A stretch of DNA of 64,000 bases from Arthrobacter sp. M2012083 (GCF_000281065.1 NZ_AKKK01000067.1:50478-114477), one strand, 5' to 3'. Positions 52,437 through 61,522 are shown, counted from the first letter of the stretch. Made by a program: numbers and translations. The notes: generated by a model from the letters alone, not told the origin.

Positions 52437-52597
52437 GATTACTCCCTCTGTCTGTTCACGGAGCAGGAACTCCGCGCTAGCCGTAAGCCGTTTTCACGAT
52501 CCTTACGGACTACTTCTGCACACCTTGCATCACTAATTGCAACGCCTGGCCAAGCTTTAATGTTCCATCCACGCTGAACCAGCCGGACAAATATCCC

Positions 52598-52627
52598 ATT
52601 ATACGCGGATCATCGCCCAGTACTCAA
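52598..52627 (-). promoter_or_regulatory. Near-consensus housekeeping promoter for rbpA
   Basis: On the minus strand TTGAGT (52627-52622) and a perfect TATAAT (52603-52598) are 18 bases apart, matching the principal sigma factor pattern. It implies a leader of about 155 bases before rbpA. I did not find the SigR-type GGAAT/GTT pair reported for Streptomyces rbpA. Confidence 0.65.
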
Positions 52628-52643
52628 AAGGGCCATCAACAAG

Positions 52644-52674
52644 CGAGCGGCCAGCCTGAATGGCTGGCCGCTCG
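52644..52674 (-). terminator. Terminator hairpin after the SPFH gene
   Basis: A perfect 13-base stem CGAGCGGCCAGCC/GGCTGGCCGCTCG (52644-52656 with 52662-52674) lies 20 bases beyond the SPFH stop on the minus strand and directly upstream of the rbpA promoter. Only a weak T-rich stretch follows. Confidence 0.75.
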
Positions 52675-52693
52675 GTGACCCTTCGACAGTGAG

Positions 52694-53671
52694 TTATTCA
52701 GCTGGCCGGGCCTGCGGGGCCGCGGCTGCCGGCTCTGAAGTCCCGGACTGTTCATTGTTTCCGAAAAGGCCGATGGGGGAGTCCCCGTTATTGCCTCCAA
52801 GGGCGCCGCCGATACCCTTGAGCGCCTCGCCGACTTCACTCGGGATGATCCAGAGCTTGTTCGAGCTTCCCTCAGCGATCTTGGGAAGGGTCTGCAAGTA
52901 CTGGTAGGCAAGGAGCTTTTGGTCCGGGTTGCCCTTGTGAATGGCGTCGAAGACCTTCTGGATGGCTTGGGCTTCACCGTCTGCCCTGAGGATGGCCGCC
53001 TTCGCGTCACCTTCAGCAGCAAGGATGGCCGCCTGCCGCTGGCCTTCGGCGGTAAGAATCTGCGACTGCTTGGTGCCTTCAGCGGTCAGGATGGCTGCAC
53101 GGCGATCCCGTTCAGCACGCATCTGCTTCTCCATCGAGTCCTGAATGGAGTGGGGCGGATCAATCGCCTTCAGCTCGACGCGGGACACACGGATTCCCCA
53201 GCGGCCCGTAGCTTCGTCCAGGACACCACGCAGCTGGCCATTGATCTGGTCGCGGGATGTCAGGGCTTCTTCGAGGTTAAGCCCGCCCACCACGTTACGA
53301 AGCGTGGTGGTGGTCAACTGCTCCACGGCCTGGATGTAGTTGGCGATCTCGTAGGTTGCTGCCCTGGGATCGGTGACTTGGAAGTACACAACGGTGTCAA
53401 TCGAGACCACCAGGTTGTCCTCGGTAATGACCGGCTGAGGCGGAAACGATACAACCTGTTCACGCAGGTCGAGCAACGGCAGCAGCCGGTCGACGAACGG
53501 GATCAGGATGGTTAGTCCCGGGTTAAGCGTCCGCTGGTACTTGCCGAGGCGTTCAACGACGCCGGCACGTGCCTGCGGGATGATCCTGACCGAACGGACC
53601 AACACGATGATGACAAAAATGACGAGAACAACCAGCACAATTGCCGCTGCTGTTCCTCCTAAGCCGTCCAT
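52694..53671 (-). CDS. SPFH/band 7 membrane scaffold protein (QmcA/stomatin-like)
   Basis: Protein of 325 residues with an N-terminal membrane helix (about 8-27), then the band 7 domain starting VRSVRIIPQARAGVVERLG, and a long Ala/Glu-rich helical region (about 190-260) with repeats of ILTAEG/ILAAEG. The C-terminus is low-complexity Ala/Pro. Members form membrane microdomain oligomers. The NfeD-like gene just upstream is its usual partner. Probably organises or protects membrane proteins; specific function unknown. Confidence 0.9.
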   Translation of the reverse strand: MDGLGGTAAAIVLVVLVIFVIIVLVRSVRIIPQARAGVVERLGKYQRTLNPGLTILIPFVDRLLPLLDLREQVVSFPPQPVITEDNLVVSIDTVVYFQVTDPRAATYEIANYIQAVEQLTTTTLRNVVGGLNLEEALTSRDQINGQLRGVLDEATGRWGIRVSRVELKAIDPPHSIQDSMEKQMRAERDRRAAILTAEGTKQSQILTAEGQRQAAILAAEGDAKAAILRADGEAQAIQKVFDAIHKGNPDQKLLAYQYLQTLPKIAEGSSNKLWIIPSEVGEALKGIGGALGGNNGDSPIGLFGNNEQSGTSEPAAAAPQARPAE

Positions 53672-53762
53672 ACATCTCCTTCATTCCCCAATTGCGTGGT
53701 TTGATGCGACTGGACCCGGGCAGGCTGCCCGGATCGGCAACCGCAGAAATTCAAGGGCGCGC

Positions 53763-54227
53763 CTAGAGCGGGCCGTTCCCGGCAGGCGAGGCTACTACCG
53801 CCGTCGCGCCGTCGATCCTGGTGACCTGAACTGTCGAACCGGCGTCGAGAACACCGGCCGTGCTGCGGGCGCTCCATACGTCGCCGCCGATCTTGACCAG
53901 TCCACTGGTTCCACTCACGGCTTCGATGACGAGAGCGGACTGACCGATGAGCCGGTCGATATTGCTGCGCTGTTCGGCTGGTCCCTTATGCAGGTGCTTC
54001 ATGGCGACAGGACGGACAAAGACGATCATTAGGAGGGAGACCACGGAGAAGATCACGATTTGGAGCCAGAAATCGGCCCCCGCGAAGTCGGCGATCAGTC
54101 CGGCAAGGGCACCGCCACCGAGCATGATGAAGAAGAGGTCGAGGGTAAGCATCTCCACCACCGCGAACGCGAGGAAGACCGTGAGCCAGAGGGCCCACCA
54201 ATTCTCGCCGAGCCATTCAAACATCAT
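53763..54227 (-). CDS. NfeD-like membrane protein
   Basis: Protein of 154 residues with three hydrophobic helices in the first 75 residues (for example LGGGALAGLIADFAGADFW) and a soluble OB-fold domain at the C-terminus (about 90-150; IGQSALVIEAVSG, VWSARS). This is the short NfeD type without the serine-protease domain. The start at 54227 is preceded by AAGGGGGAA; the frame extends 42 bases further without a site. It is 91 bases upstream of the SPFH gene on the same strand and the pair is conserved in bacteria. Confidence 0.87.
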   Translation of the reverse strand: MMFEWLGENWWALWLTVFLAFAVVEMLTLDLFFIMLGGGALAGLIADFAGADFWLQIVIFSVVSLLMIVFVRPVAMKHLHKGPAEQRSNIDRLIGQSALVIEAVSGTSGLVKIGGDVWSARSTAGVLDAGSTVQVTRIDGATAVVASPAGNGPL

Positions 54228-54304
54228 TTCCCCCTTGGTCCCGGATCCCGCGAGCGGGATCACAGTCACTGTTCCTCCATCCTAGCCCGACGTCCCGTCC
54301 CACG

Positions 54305-55147
54305 TCAGGCCGCTGCGAATTCGCTGATCCGGAACTTCGCGGTGGTGGACACAGGGCCCTTAAATGTAGCCAGCTCCGCCAACTCTCCACGATGCAGGTG
54401 GTGCCCCGCCGGACCCATATAGGCTAGGTCAGCTACCTCCTGACCACTCAGCAACAGGGGAAGGTCCAGGATTTGGCTGACGCCTGGGTCAAAATAGCCC
54501 TTCATGGATTCGGCCAACCGTTCTTCCTTGCCCTCCTCAATGCCAAGCATCCCTGTCCGGGCTGCGATTTCAGCAAGATGGCCTGGCCTGGGTGTCACAA
54601 CAATCAACGAGCCCCCTGGCCGCAGCACACGGGCAAACTCGGCGGGGTTTCGCGGGGCAAAGACTACCGTGACCACATCCACGGCGTTGTCCGCAACGGG
54701 CAGCGGACGCCAAATGTCCCAAACAAGGTTGGCCGCCTGCGCGTTGAGCCGGGCGGCGCGCCTCAGTGCGAACTTGGAAATATCCACACCAATCCCCGTG
54801 GCCCCCGACATCTGAAGGACTGCGTGCAGGTAGTGACCGGTGCCCGTGCCGGCGTCGAGAACCAGCGCGTCGGGATGGTGAAGTGGTCCGGCGGCCGCCG
54901 AGGCAAGGGCTTGGGAAAGTCCGGAGTAGTGACCGGCGTCCAGGAACCTGTGCCGGGCCGCCACCATGTCTGCAGAATCGGCTTCGAACACCGTGCCTTT
55001 GCCCGTCAGCAGGTTGAAATAGCCTTGTTTAGCGGCATCGAACAGATGCCCGGCCTCGCAAGCGAGAGTCCGTTGCTGGACTTCCCTGAGCTGTAACCTC
55101 CCTTGGCACACAGGACAGCGGAGGGCAGCAACAGCGTGGGACAACAT
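54305..55147 (-). CDS. 23S rRNA (guanine-N1)-methyltransferase, RlmA family
   Basis: SAM-dependent methyltransferase of 280 residues. The N-terminal zinc site is visible as RCPVCQGRL with a second Cys and a His in ACEAGHLFD (residues ~10-38); GYFNLLTGKG follows and the SAM motif is LVLDAGTGTGHYLHAV near residue 94. In Gram-positive bacteria this group (RlmAII, TlrB) modifies G748 and can influence sensitivity to some macrolides. It is divergent from the S9 peptidase. G745/G748 specificity is not resolved. Confidence 0.87.
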   Translation of the reverse strand: MLSHAVAALRCPVCQGRLQLREVQQRTLACEAGHLFDAAKQGYFNLLTGKGTVFEADSADMVAARHRFLDAGHYSGLSQALASAAAGPLHHPDALVLDAGTGTGHYLHAVLQMSGATGIGVDISKFALRRAARLNAQAANLVWDIWRPLPVADNAVDVVTVVFAPRNPAEFARVLRPGGSLIVVTPRPGHLAEIAARTGMLGIEEGKEERLAESMKGYFDPGVSQILDLPLLLSGQEVADLAYMGPAGHHLHRGELAELATFKGPVSTTAKFRISEFAAA

Positions 55148-55215
55148 GGCTTCAATCCTACGGCGGACGGAGTGTCTGGTGCCGGGCGTGGGACCGCCGG
55201 GCTAGGCTCACCAAC

Positions 55216-57237
55216 GTGAAACCCGAGCAATTGCATCTGCTGAACACCGTGTCCGCCCCGGCAATCCACCCCGATGGCAGCAAGGCGGTGGTTTCCGTCG
55301 TGAGGCCGGACTTTGATGCTGACAGTTACGTCGGCCAGCTGTGGAGTATTCCTTTGGACACCACCAAGTATCCGCGACGCATCACGCGCGGCTTCCGGGA
55401 CAGTTCCCCGGCATTCTCACCCGATGGCCTGGTTTTGGCGTTCCTCAGGAACGACCCGGATGGAAAGCCGCAACTGTTCGTCGTGGAGGCCGCGGGCGGC
55501 GAGCCGCAACGGATCACGGATCAGCAGGCCGGTGTAGGAGGGTTCGTGTGGGCGCCGGATTCCCACCGCATAGCGTTCGAGGCCCGCGTGCCCGAGCAAG
55601 GCCGGTACGGGACCGTTGACGGAGTCACCACCGGCGGTGAAGATGCCCGCCTGATCACCACCAACCAATACAGGATGAATGGCCTCGGATATACGGCAGA
55701 CCAGCGTCAGCAGCTGTTTGTGGTTGAAGTCCCGGAGCTGGGCGGCGAACCGGTCGTTGTTCCGCGCGGGAGGGCCGCCCATGAACAGCCGACGCGGACG
55801 GTTACGGGGGTTCCTACTGCACAGCAGGTCACGTTCGGCGACTCGGACCACGAGTCGCCGTGCTTTTCAGCTGACGGCTCCCACCTGTACTTCGTTGCCG
55901 CCCTCCATGAAGGACACGACGACGACCTGGTCACCTCCGTCTATCGGATCGGCGCCGGCGGCGGCCGGCCGACCGTCGTCGAACCGTCCAACAAGACGTT
56001 GCAGACTGTCACTGCTGTCCGTGCCTCCACGGACGGCCGTTGGCTGTTTTACGTGGCCCAGAACTTAGGACACACCGGCAAGGACTTTGTGGCTCGGAAT
56101 TCTGTTCTGTACGTCATGCCCGTCGCAGGGGGAGAGGCTGCCGCGCTGACCGACGAGGAACATTTGGACGTGTCTGGTCCGCTGGAACCCAGCGGACCAG
56201 CCAGTGTGCTGGTGCTGAACACAGCGTTGGGAAGTGTCGAACTGCTGGACGTCACGGCGGAAGGTGGGATCACACCCCTGGTCCACGGTGCCCGGGTAGT
56301 TATCGGGGCGACGGTGGCTGCCAACGGGGAAATTGCCGTAAGTTTCTCCGATTCCTCAACCGTGGGAGATGTCGCGTCACTTGAACGGGGAGAGATCCGC
56401 CTCCTCACGGACTTCTCCGCCATCCTGCGCAACAACTCCCGTGTAACGGAACCCCTGGACTTCGACGCCGAATCCACCGACGGACACCCCCTTCATGGTT
56501 GGGTCGTCCTGCCTGATGGCCCAGGCCCACACCCGGTCCTACTCACCATCCATGGCGGCCCCTTCTCCCAGTACACCGGCGCATTCTTCGATGAAGCGCA
56601 GGTTTACGCCGCTGCAGGGTACGCAGTTGTCATGTGCAATCCACGAGGGTCCGCCGGCTACGGCCAAGCCCATGGGCGCGCCATCAAGGAACGCATGGGG
56701 ACGCTGGATATGCAGGACGTGCTTGCGTTCCTCGACTCAGCGTTGGTCTCCTTTGAGGGCTTGGATAAAGACCGGGTGGGGATCATGGGGGGTTCCTATG
56801 GTGGCTACCTGACCGCTTGGACCATCGCCCACGATCACAGGTTCAAGGGTGCGATTGTGGAGCGCGGCTTCCTGGACCCGGTCAGCTTTTCGGGTTCCGC
56901 TGACATCGGTTGGTTCTTCGGGGCCGAATACACCGGAGGGACACCGGAACAGATGACGGCCCAAAGTCCCATGGCCGTAGTTTCGCGTGTCGACACACCT
57001 ACCCTGGTGATTCACAGCGAGAACGATCTCCGGTGCCCCATCGAACAGGGGCAGCGGTACTACGCACATTTGAAGGCCCAAGGCGTGGACACTTCCCTGC
57101 TGATCTTTCCTGGGGAAGACCACGAGTTGTCACGGTCCGGGACGCCACATCACCGGAGGCAGCGCTTTGACCACATTCTCCGTTGGTGGGCGCAGTACCT
57201 TCCAACGGATGCTAATCAACCGGAGGACCAGCTGTAG
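55216..57237 (+). CDS. S9-family serine peptidase (acylaminoacyl/prolyl oligopeptidase-like)
   Basis: Cytoplasmic peptidase of 673 residues. A seven-bladed beta propeller of WD40-like TolB repeats (about 10-390; for example FSPDGLVLAFLR) precedes an alpha/beta-hydrolase domain. The nucleophile is in GIMGGSYGGYL near residue 527, the acid in HSENDLRCPIEQ and the His in GEDHELSRSG. The start is GTG 55216. Probably releases short or N-blocked peptides and could act downstream of the proteasome, though that is only inference from function. Confidence 0.92.
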   Translation: MKPEQLHLLNTVSAPAIHPDGSKAVVSVVRPDFDADSYVGQLWSIPLDTTKYPRRITRGFRDSSPAFSPDGLVLAFLRNDPDGKPQLFVVEAAGGEPQRITDQQAGVGGFVWAPDSHRIAFEARVPEQGRYGTVDGVTTGGEDARLITTNQYRMNGLGYTADQRQQLFVVEVPELGGEPVVVPRGRAAHEQPTRTVTGVPTAQQVTFGDSDHESPCFSADGSHLYFVAALHEGHDDDLVTSVYRIGAGGGRPTVVEPSNKTLQTVTAVRASTDGRWLFYVAQNLGHTGKDFVARNSVLYVMPVAGGEAAALTDEEHLDVSGPLEPSGPASVLVLNTALGSVELLDVTAEGGITPLVHGARVVIGATVAANGEIAVSFSDSSTVGDVASLERGEIRLLTDFSAILRNNSRVTEPLDFDAESTDGHPLHGWVVLPDGPGPHPVLLTIHGGPFSQYTGAFFDEAQVYAAAGYAVVMCNPRGSAGYGQAHGRAIKERMGTLDMQDVLAFLDSALVSFEGLDKDRVGIMGGSYGGYLTAWTIAHDHRFKGAIVERGFLDPVSFSGSADIGWFFGAEYTGGTPEQMTAQSPMAVVSRVDTPTLVIHSENDLRCPIEQGQRYYAHLKAQGVDTSLLIFPGEDHELSRSGTPHHRRQRFDHILRWWAQYLPTDANQPEDQL

Positions 57238-57258
57238 CCATACAGGCCGGGTTCAGCG

Positions 57259-57933
57259 TCAGCGAAGGAATCCAAGAGCCCGGCGGGCCTCGTCAATCTC
57301 CGGCGCGAACCACCGGGCCGAGTGTTCAGCATTGCTGGACAGGGAACGCAGTTCCGCCCGGTCCAGATACAGGATGCCGTGGAGATGGTCCGTTTCGTGT
57401 TGCACAATGCGGGCCTGCCAGCCCGAGAACCACTCTTCCACGGGTTCGCCCGCAGGACTGGTGTAGCGCAGCTCCACATTCCGGTGGCGTGTCACAACGG
57501 CCTGATACCCGCTCACGGAGAGGCACCCTTCATAAAACGAGGCTGTCTCAGTGCCCAGCGGACGGTACTCCGGGTTGATAATTGCGAAGAATTCCAGCTG
57601 TTCCCTGTGACGTACCGCGGCAGACTCCGGGTCCACCTCATATTTGTCCTCCAACACGGCCAGCTGCAGCGGGATGCCCAGCTGGGGGGCGGCCAGTCCA
57701 ACGCCCGGGGCGTCATGCATGACGTCCCTCATTCGCTCGATGAAAGCGGCCAACTCGGCATCATCAACCTGGCCGTCATAGGGGGCGGCCAGCTGGCGCA
57801 ATACGGGGTGCCCGGCCTGCACAATGGTCGGGAGCCCGTCTGCATCAAGCAAGCGACGGACGGCGTCACGTATCCGGGTGGGGTTGTAGTCCGTGGCGGG
57901 GCTCGTGGCCTCAGGATGAGGTTGGTGCGTCAT
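57259..57933 (-). CDS. def: Peptide deformylase
   Basis: Metallo-enzyme of 224 residues removing formyl groups from nascent proteins. All three motifs are intact: GVGLAAPQLGI near residue 76, EGCLSVSGYQ near 134 with the metal Cys, and QHETDHLHG near 173 with the two metal His and catalytic Glu. An N-terminal extension of about 30 residues precedes the fold, as in many actinobacterial copies. It is convergent with the S9 peptidase and divergent from the NTF2-like gene. Confidence 0.95.
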   Translation of the reverse strand: MTHQPHPEATSPATDYNPTRIRDAVRRLLDADGLPTIVQAGHPVLRQLAAPYDGQVDDAELAAFIERMRDVMHDAPGVGLAAPQLGIPLQLAVLEDKYEVDPESAAVRHREQLEFFAIINPEYRPLGTETASFYEGCLSVSGYQAVVTRHRNVELRYTSPAGEPVEEWFSGWQARIVQHETDHLHGILYLDRAELRSLSSNAEHSARWFAPEIDEARRALGFLR

Positions 57934-57987
57934 ACAGTGAGCCTAACGCGATGAAGGCATTTCGAGCGTGTGGGCTAGGCTCGACGA

Positions 57988-58395
57988 ATGATCGATTCCA
58001 CCCCTTTGGATTGTGTACTCGGCTTTGTTCGAACGGTTGAGGCCGGCGGCGGGGCTGCTGAATTGCGGCCTTTCCTGGCCGACGATTTCAAGCTCACGGA
58101 GTGGCCGCACGCCTTGTCCAAAACGGGTTCCACCCGGAACCTGGCCGAAACGTTGGCTGGCGCCGACCACAGCAAGGACATTGTCTCCGATCAGCGCTTT
58201 GAGGTAGTCCGCACAACAAGCCAGGACAACCGGGTGGTGCTGGAGATGAACTGGTCAGCCACGCTGCTCCTTGACCTGCCGCACTGGGACCGCGGCGACA
58301 CCATCCGAGCAAGGAGCACTGCGGTCTTCGAGTTGCGGGACGGCCTGATCATCAGCCAGGACACGTACGACTGCTACTACACGACGCCGGAATAG
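57988..58395 (+). CDS. NTF2-like (SnoaL-type) protein
   Basis: Protein of 135 residues with the alpha+beta cone of the NTF2 superfamily: an N-terminal helix FVRTVEAGGGAAELRPFLAD, a LTEWPHALS segment, and paired strands VVLEMNWSATLLLDL and RARSTAVFELRDGLI. Such proteins are enzymes (cyclases, isomerases) or small-molecule binders. It stands just before the polyketide-type unit but on the opposite strand, separated by a tandem repeat, so a role in that pathway is possible but unproven. Confidence 0.75.
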   Translation: MIDSTPLDCVLGFVRTVEAGGGAAELRPFLADDFKLTEWPHALSKTGSTRNLAETLAGADHSKDIVSDQRFEVVRTTSQDNRVVLEMNWSATLLLDLPHWDRGDTIRARSTAVFELRDGLIISQDTYDCYYTTPE

Positions 58396-58396
58396 C

Positions 58397-58453
58397 TGGC
58401 GCCCTGGGGTAACCAGCGCCTTGGAGTACCTAGCGCCCTGGGGTAACTAGCGC
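58397..58453. repeat. 17-base tandem repeat, about 3.3 copies
   Basis: Three adjoining 17-base units, the first and third differing at one base (tggcgccctggggtaac and tagcgccctggggtaac) and the middle one more diverged (cagcgccttggagtacc), plus a partial unit tagcgc. They fill the gap between two convergent genes, and the last unit supplies the stop codon (TAG, 58449-58447) of the FAD monooxygenase. Not a CRISPR array: there are no spacers. Confidence 0.85.
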
Positions 58454-59577
58454 ATAGTGAAGCGGCGCTGCACCAGTTCTGAAATTGCCGGTATGGCCAG
58501 GGCGTTTGCGAACAGCGTATTCCTTGCTGACATGGCGGGAGGCGGCAGTGGCCTGCCCAGTGCCATGTTGAGCCCGGCCTGACGTGAGGCGCGAAGCGCC
58601 GCTTTCCTGCGTGACTTCTCGAAATGTGCCACATCGCGCCCTACGTTGGCGCCCCGCAGGGATGCATCAATGATGGGGGCCAGAGCTGCAGCATCCAACC
58701 AACCTAGGTTCATTCCCTGCCCCCCGATGGGGCTGATTTCGTGCGCCGCATCCCCAAGAAACACCACCTTGCCGTGAACCATGCGCCGACTGAGCCGCGA
58801 CCGTACTTCAAAGGCACTCAGCATCGAGTTGCCGGCTATGTCCAGCACCTCACCGGTCCTGGCCGTGATCAGTTCGGCGAGCACCGCCGGCGTCGGATTC
58901 CCGTGCGGTGCGCCCAGCCTGACGACCCATCTCCGGACGCCTCCTGGCAGGGGAAACGACTCGACGATTCCTTCGGGTTCCAAGTACAAGACGGCGTCGG
59001 TGTCATGCCCCGTGGTATCCGGGAAATCGCCCATGATGTAGCAGTCCGGATAGCTGCGGGAGGGGCCACCCGGCAGGTAGCGGCCACGGATGGTTGAATG
59101 CGCTCCGTCGGCGGCTATCACCAAGCGGGCTGCTACCTCCAAGCTGCCGGAAGGCGAAAATGATCGTACACGCAAGGTGCCGCCGGCGTCGTCGATCTCC
59201 TGGACGTCGGCATCCCGGACGACCGCGTCGGCATCCAGTTCCTTTACCGCCAACTCCAGGACTTCCTCGGTGATCGTCTGCGGAAGGGCAAGGATGAAGG
59301 GAAAGGCTGGGTCGCCGTCGAACGCAAGGCCGGCCACCCGTCGTCGCCGGCTGTAAGCCACACCACGCTTGATGTGGACCCCGGCAGTTACCAAAGGGTC
59401 GGCAACTCCCGCGCGAGCCAGCTCTGCCAAGGCCGGGGGGTGGATTCCGATGGCCCTCGAACTGTCACTCCTGTTGCTCCGGCGCTCCAGTATGCGGACC
59501 TGATGCCCCCGCTGAAGCAACAGAACCCCCATGAACAGCCCCACAGGGCCGGCACCAACGATCACAACGTCAGGCAC
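58447..59577 (-). CDS. FAD-dependent monooxygenase (aromatic hydroxylase type)
   Basis: Flavoprotein of 376 residues. It begins with PDVVIVGAGPVGLFMGVLL, the FAD dinucleotide fold, then has ADGAHSTIRG (the DG motif) near residue 150 and GDAAHEISPIGGQGMNLGW near residue 270, so all hydroxylase signatures are intact. GTG 59577 is chosen: it follows TTGGAGGACC and overlaps the methyltransferase stop by 8 bases; an ATG at 59601 lacks a site. It is the third gene of the polyketide unit and probably oxidises the aromatic product. Confidence 0.85.
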   Translation of the reverse strand: MPDVVIVGAGPVGLFMGVLLLQRGHQVRILERRSNRSDSSRAIGIHPPALAELARAGVADPLVTAGVHIKRGVAYSRRRRVAGLAFDGDPAFPFILALPQTITEEVLELAVKELDADAVVRDADVQEIDDAGGTLRVRSFSPSGSLEVAARLVIAADGAHSTIRGRYLPGGPSRSYPDCYIMGDFPDTTGHDTDAVLYLEPEGIVESFPLPGGVRRWVVRLGAPHGNPTPAVLAELITARTGEVLDIAGNSMLSAFEVRSRLSRRMVHGKVVFLGDAAHEISPIGGQGMNLGWLDAAALAPIIDASLRGANVGRDVAHFEKSRRKAALRASRQAGLNMALGRPLPPPAMSARNTLFANALAIPAISELVQRRFTMR

Positions 59578-60322
59578 GGTCCTCCAATCGGCGCCAAGCA
59601 TCAGCTTGGGGAAGTTCACGTACCGGACCTTCGTGAAAAAGGAGATGGTGCCAGGGCCCGTTTGCTTCCACTGACCATGTGGAGGGAACAACGGCTTTTA
59701 GTTCCTCCGAGGTGTAGCTGCGCCTGATCGACGTCAAACCGTCCCCGCAAATGTAGGAGCCTACGCCCAACGGCCAAAACCCCGCCAGGAACAAAAGATA
59801 CGCGATGTTGCTGCGATTGAGGTCGTTATGGAGGCAAAGTCCCCGGCTCAGCAACTCCGAATCATGGAGGACCGCCGCAAGCTCCCCCGGATCGAGGTGA
59901 TGAAGGATGTGGTTGGAGATGACGACGTCGAACTTCCGGCCCTCAGCGACCAACTCGGAGCTATGTGCCCTACGGTAGCTGACGCCCTCCACGCGAGGCG
60001 CCCTGGAGGCAAAGGCGAAGGCTCGCTCATCCGGGTCAATCGCCGTCACGGTGAGCCTGAGGCCATCCCGCCGGGCCCACCGCGCTAGGCTCCGTGCCAC
60101 ATCACCGCTGCCGCTTCCAATGTCCAGCACAGACGCCGCACCGTTGGCTACCAACAGCGGACGGAGTCGTCGACGATACGTCCCGTGCCACCCCGATAAC
60201 AGCCTGTTAACCACGGGGAAACGAGCGTAAGTCCTGGTGAGGCGCCTGGGATCGCAGTCAGCTTTGTCCATCTCCTCAACGGCGTGCAGGTCCCTCTCCT
60301 GGAGGGATCCCCAAGGCCTCAC
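59570..60322 (-). CDS. Class I SAM-dependent methyltransferase of the polyketide unit
   Basis: Methyltransferase of 250 residues. The SAM motif is VLDIGSGSGDVARSLARW, followed by the acidic AIDPDERAF and VVISNHILHHLDPGEL. A somewhat hydrophobic C-terminal part (LLFLAGFWPLGVGSY) could bind a lipid tail. GTG 60322 overlaps the polyketide synthase stop (GTGA); ATG 60268 is an alternative but has no spacer to its ribosome site. It probably methylates the product of the neighbouring type III synthase. SrsB of Streptomyces griseus fills the same place but is a membrane-type methyltransferase. Confidence 0.82.
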   Translation of the reverse strand: MRPWGSLQERDLHAVEEMDKADCDPRRLTRTYARFPVVNRLLSGWHGTYRRRLRPLLVANGAASVLDIGSGSGDVARSLARWARRDGLRLTVTAIDPDERAFAFASRAPRVEGVSYRRAHSSELVAEGRKFDVVISNHILHHLDPGELAAVLHDSELLSRGLCLHNDLNRSNIAYLLFLAGFWPLGVGSYICGDGLTSIRRSYTSEELKAVVPSTWSVEANGPWHHLLFHEGPVRELPQADAWRRLEDRA

Positions 60323-61455
60323 AGGGCAGGGGAGACCAGCGTAAAGAGTCCCGTCTCCACCGTCAGGCCGGGGCCGAACGCCATGGAACAAATACGCTCC
60401 TCACGTTCACTGACCGGCTGCTCCAGCATGTACTTCAGGACGAACAGGACAGTAGCGCTGCTCATATTCCCGTATTCCCTCAGTGTTTCCCGCGCCGGAA
60501 TCAACTGCTCCTGGCTGAGTTCCAACTTGGACTCCACCTTGTCCAGGATGCTGCGACCGCCGGGATGGATGGCCCAGTGCGTGATGTCCCGGTAGGGGAG
60601 GCCCGCCAGGGAAGGCTCCTTGGCGAGCAACGGCTCCAGGGCACCGGTGATGTGTTCCTCGATGATGTGGGGGACATACGAGCCCAGGACCATTTCAAAT
60701 CCTTCGTCGCCGATGTTCCAGGCCATGGCTTCCTCGCCTACAGGCGTCAGGACCGTCTCAAAGTGGTCCAGCCGGATGGCCGGCTCCGGTCCCTGCAGTT
60801 CCCGTGAACTTACGACGGCGGCCGCCGCGCCGTCACCGAATATCGCTGACCCCATGATCGTGTCGGGGTCGTTTGAGGTCCTCACATGCAAGGAGCAGAG
60901 TTCAACGCAGATCACCAGGACTACCGCGGCAGGGTCTGCAATGCAGAATTGCTTGGCTGCCTTGAGCGCGGGGAAAGCCGCATAGCAACCCATGAAGCCG
61001 AGGTGGTAGCGCTGGACGGCGGGGTTGAGCCCCAGAGCCCTGACCACCTTGTAGTCCGGACCGGGATTGAAGAATCCTGTACAGGACACTGTGATGACGT
61101 GCGTGATGTCATCCAGGTCGATCCCCGGGGCTTGAGCCACTGCGGCTTTGCCGGCTTCCACGAACAACTTAGTGGCTTCAGTTGCAAAGATTTCGTTCCG
61201 GATTTTAGTACTGGGGCTCAGGACGCGATTGGTTTCGGGGTCGAAAAACTGCGGATTCTCAGGATGTGCATCAAGGCTGAGCTCCGCTACGGCGGTGTAC
61301 CGGGTATCTATGGCTGCTGAGTCGAAACAGGTGCTCACGAGCCGCGTTCCAAGCCTTGTAAGCCCGGGCTGTGAGGCGAAAACGTCACGGGCTTGCTGCT
61401 GGACGAGGATAGTTTGGGGAACGGCGGTTTCAAGGGACCTCATGTATACCGGCAT
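60319..61455 (-). CDS. Type III polyketide synthase
   Basis: Homodimeric condensing enzyme of 378 residues that extends an acyl-CoA starter with malonyl-CoA. The catalytic triad is complete: Cys157 in GFMGCYAAFPALK, His297 in WAIHPGG and Asn330 in YGNMSSATVL; FGDGAAAAVV is also conserved. The N-terminus MPVYMRSLETAVPQ is typical of the actinobacterial alkylpyrone/alkylresorcinol group. It leads a three-gene overlapping operon with a methyltransferase and a hydroxylase and is divergent from a UvrA-like gene. Products are likely alkylresorcinols, alkylpyrones or a small aromatic; the starter cannot be read from sequence. Confidence 0.93.
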   Translation of the reverse strand: MPVYMRSLETAVPQTILVQQQARDVFASQPGLTRLGTRLVSTCFDSAAIDTRYTAVAELSLDAHPENPQFFDPETNRVLSPSTKIRNEIFATEATKLFVEAGKAAVAQAPGIDLDDITHVITVSCTGFFNPGPDYKVVRALGLNPAVQRYHLGFMGCYAAFPALKAAKQFCIADPAAVVLVICVELCSLHVRTSNDPDTIMGSAIFGDGAAAAVVSSRELQGPEPAIRLDHFETVLTPVGEEAMAWNIGDEGFEMVLGSYVPHIIEEHITGALEPLLAKEPSLAGLPYRDITHWAIHPGGRSILDKVESKLELSQEQLIPARETLREYGNMSSATVLFVLKYMLEQPVSEREERICSMAFGPGLTVETGLFTLVSPAL

Positions 61456-61504
61456 GCTTCATTCTTAGCGAGTAAACCTAGGAAGACAATGGCAGAATCA
61501 AACG

Positions 61505-61522
61505 TACTGACCGTTGCCGGTC
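61505..61522. promoter_or_regulatory. Palindrome in the divergent region between the polyketide synthase and UvrA-like genes
   Basis: CTGACCG-TTGC-CGGTCAG, a perfect seven-base inverted repeat with a four-base centre, lies in the 131-base divergent gap. It has no T-run, so an operator is more likely than a terminator. No regulator gene is adjacent within the window. Confidence 0.4.

Noticed and set aside
58397..58453. Possible CRISPR-like array
   Set aside because: The units are directly adjoining without spacers, far too short, and no cas genes are present.
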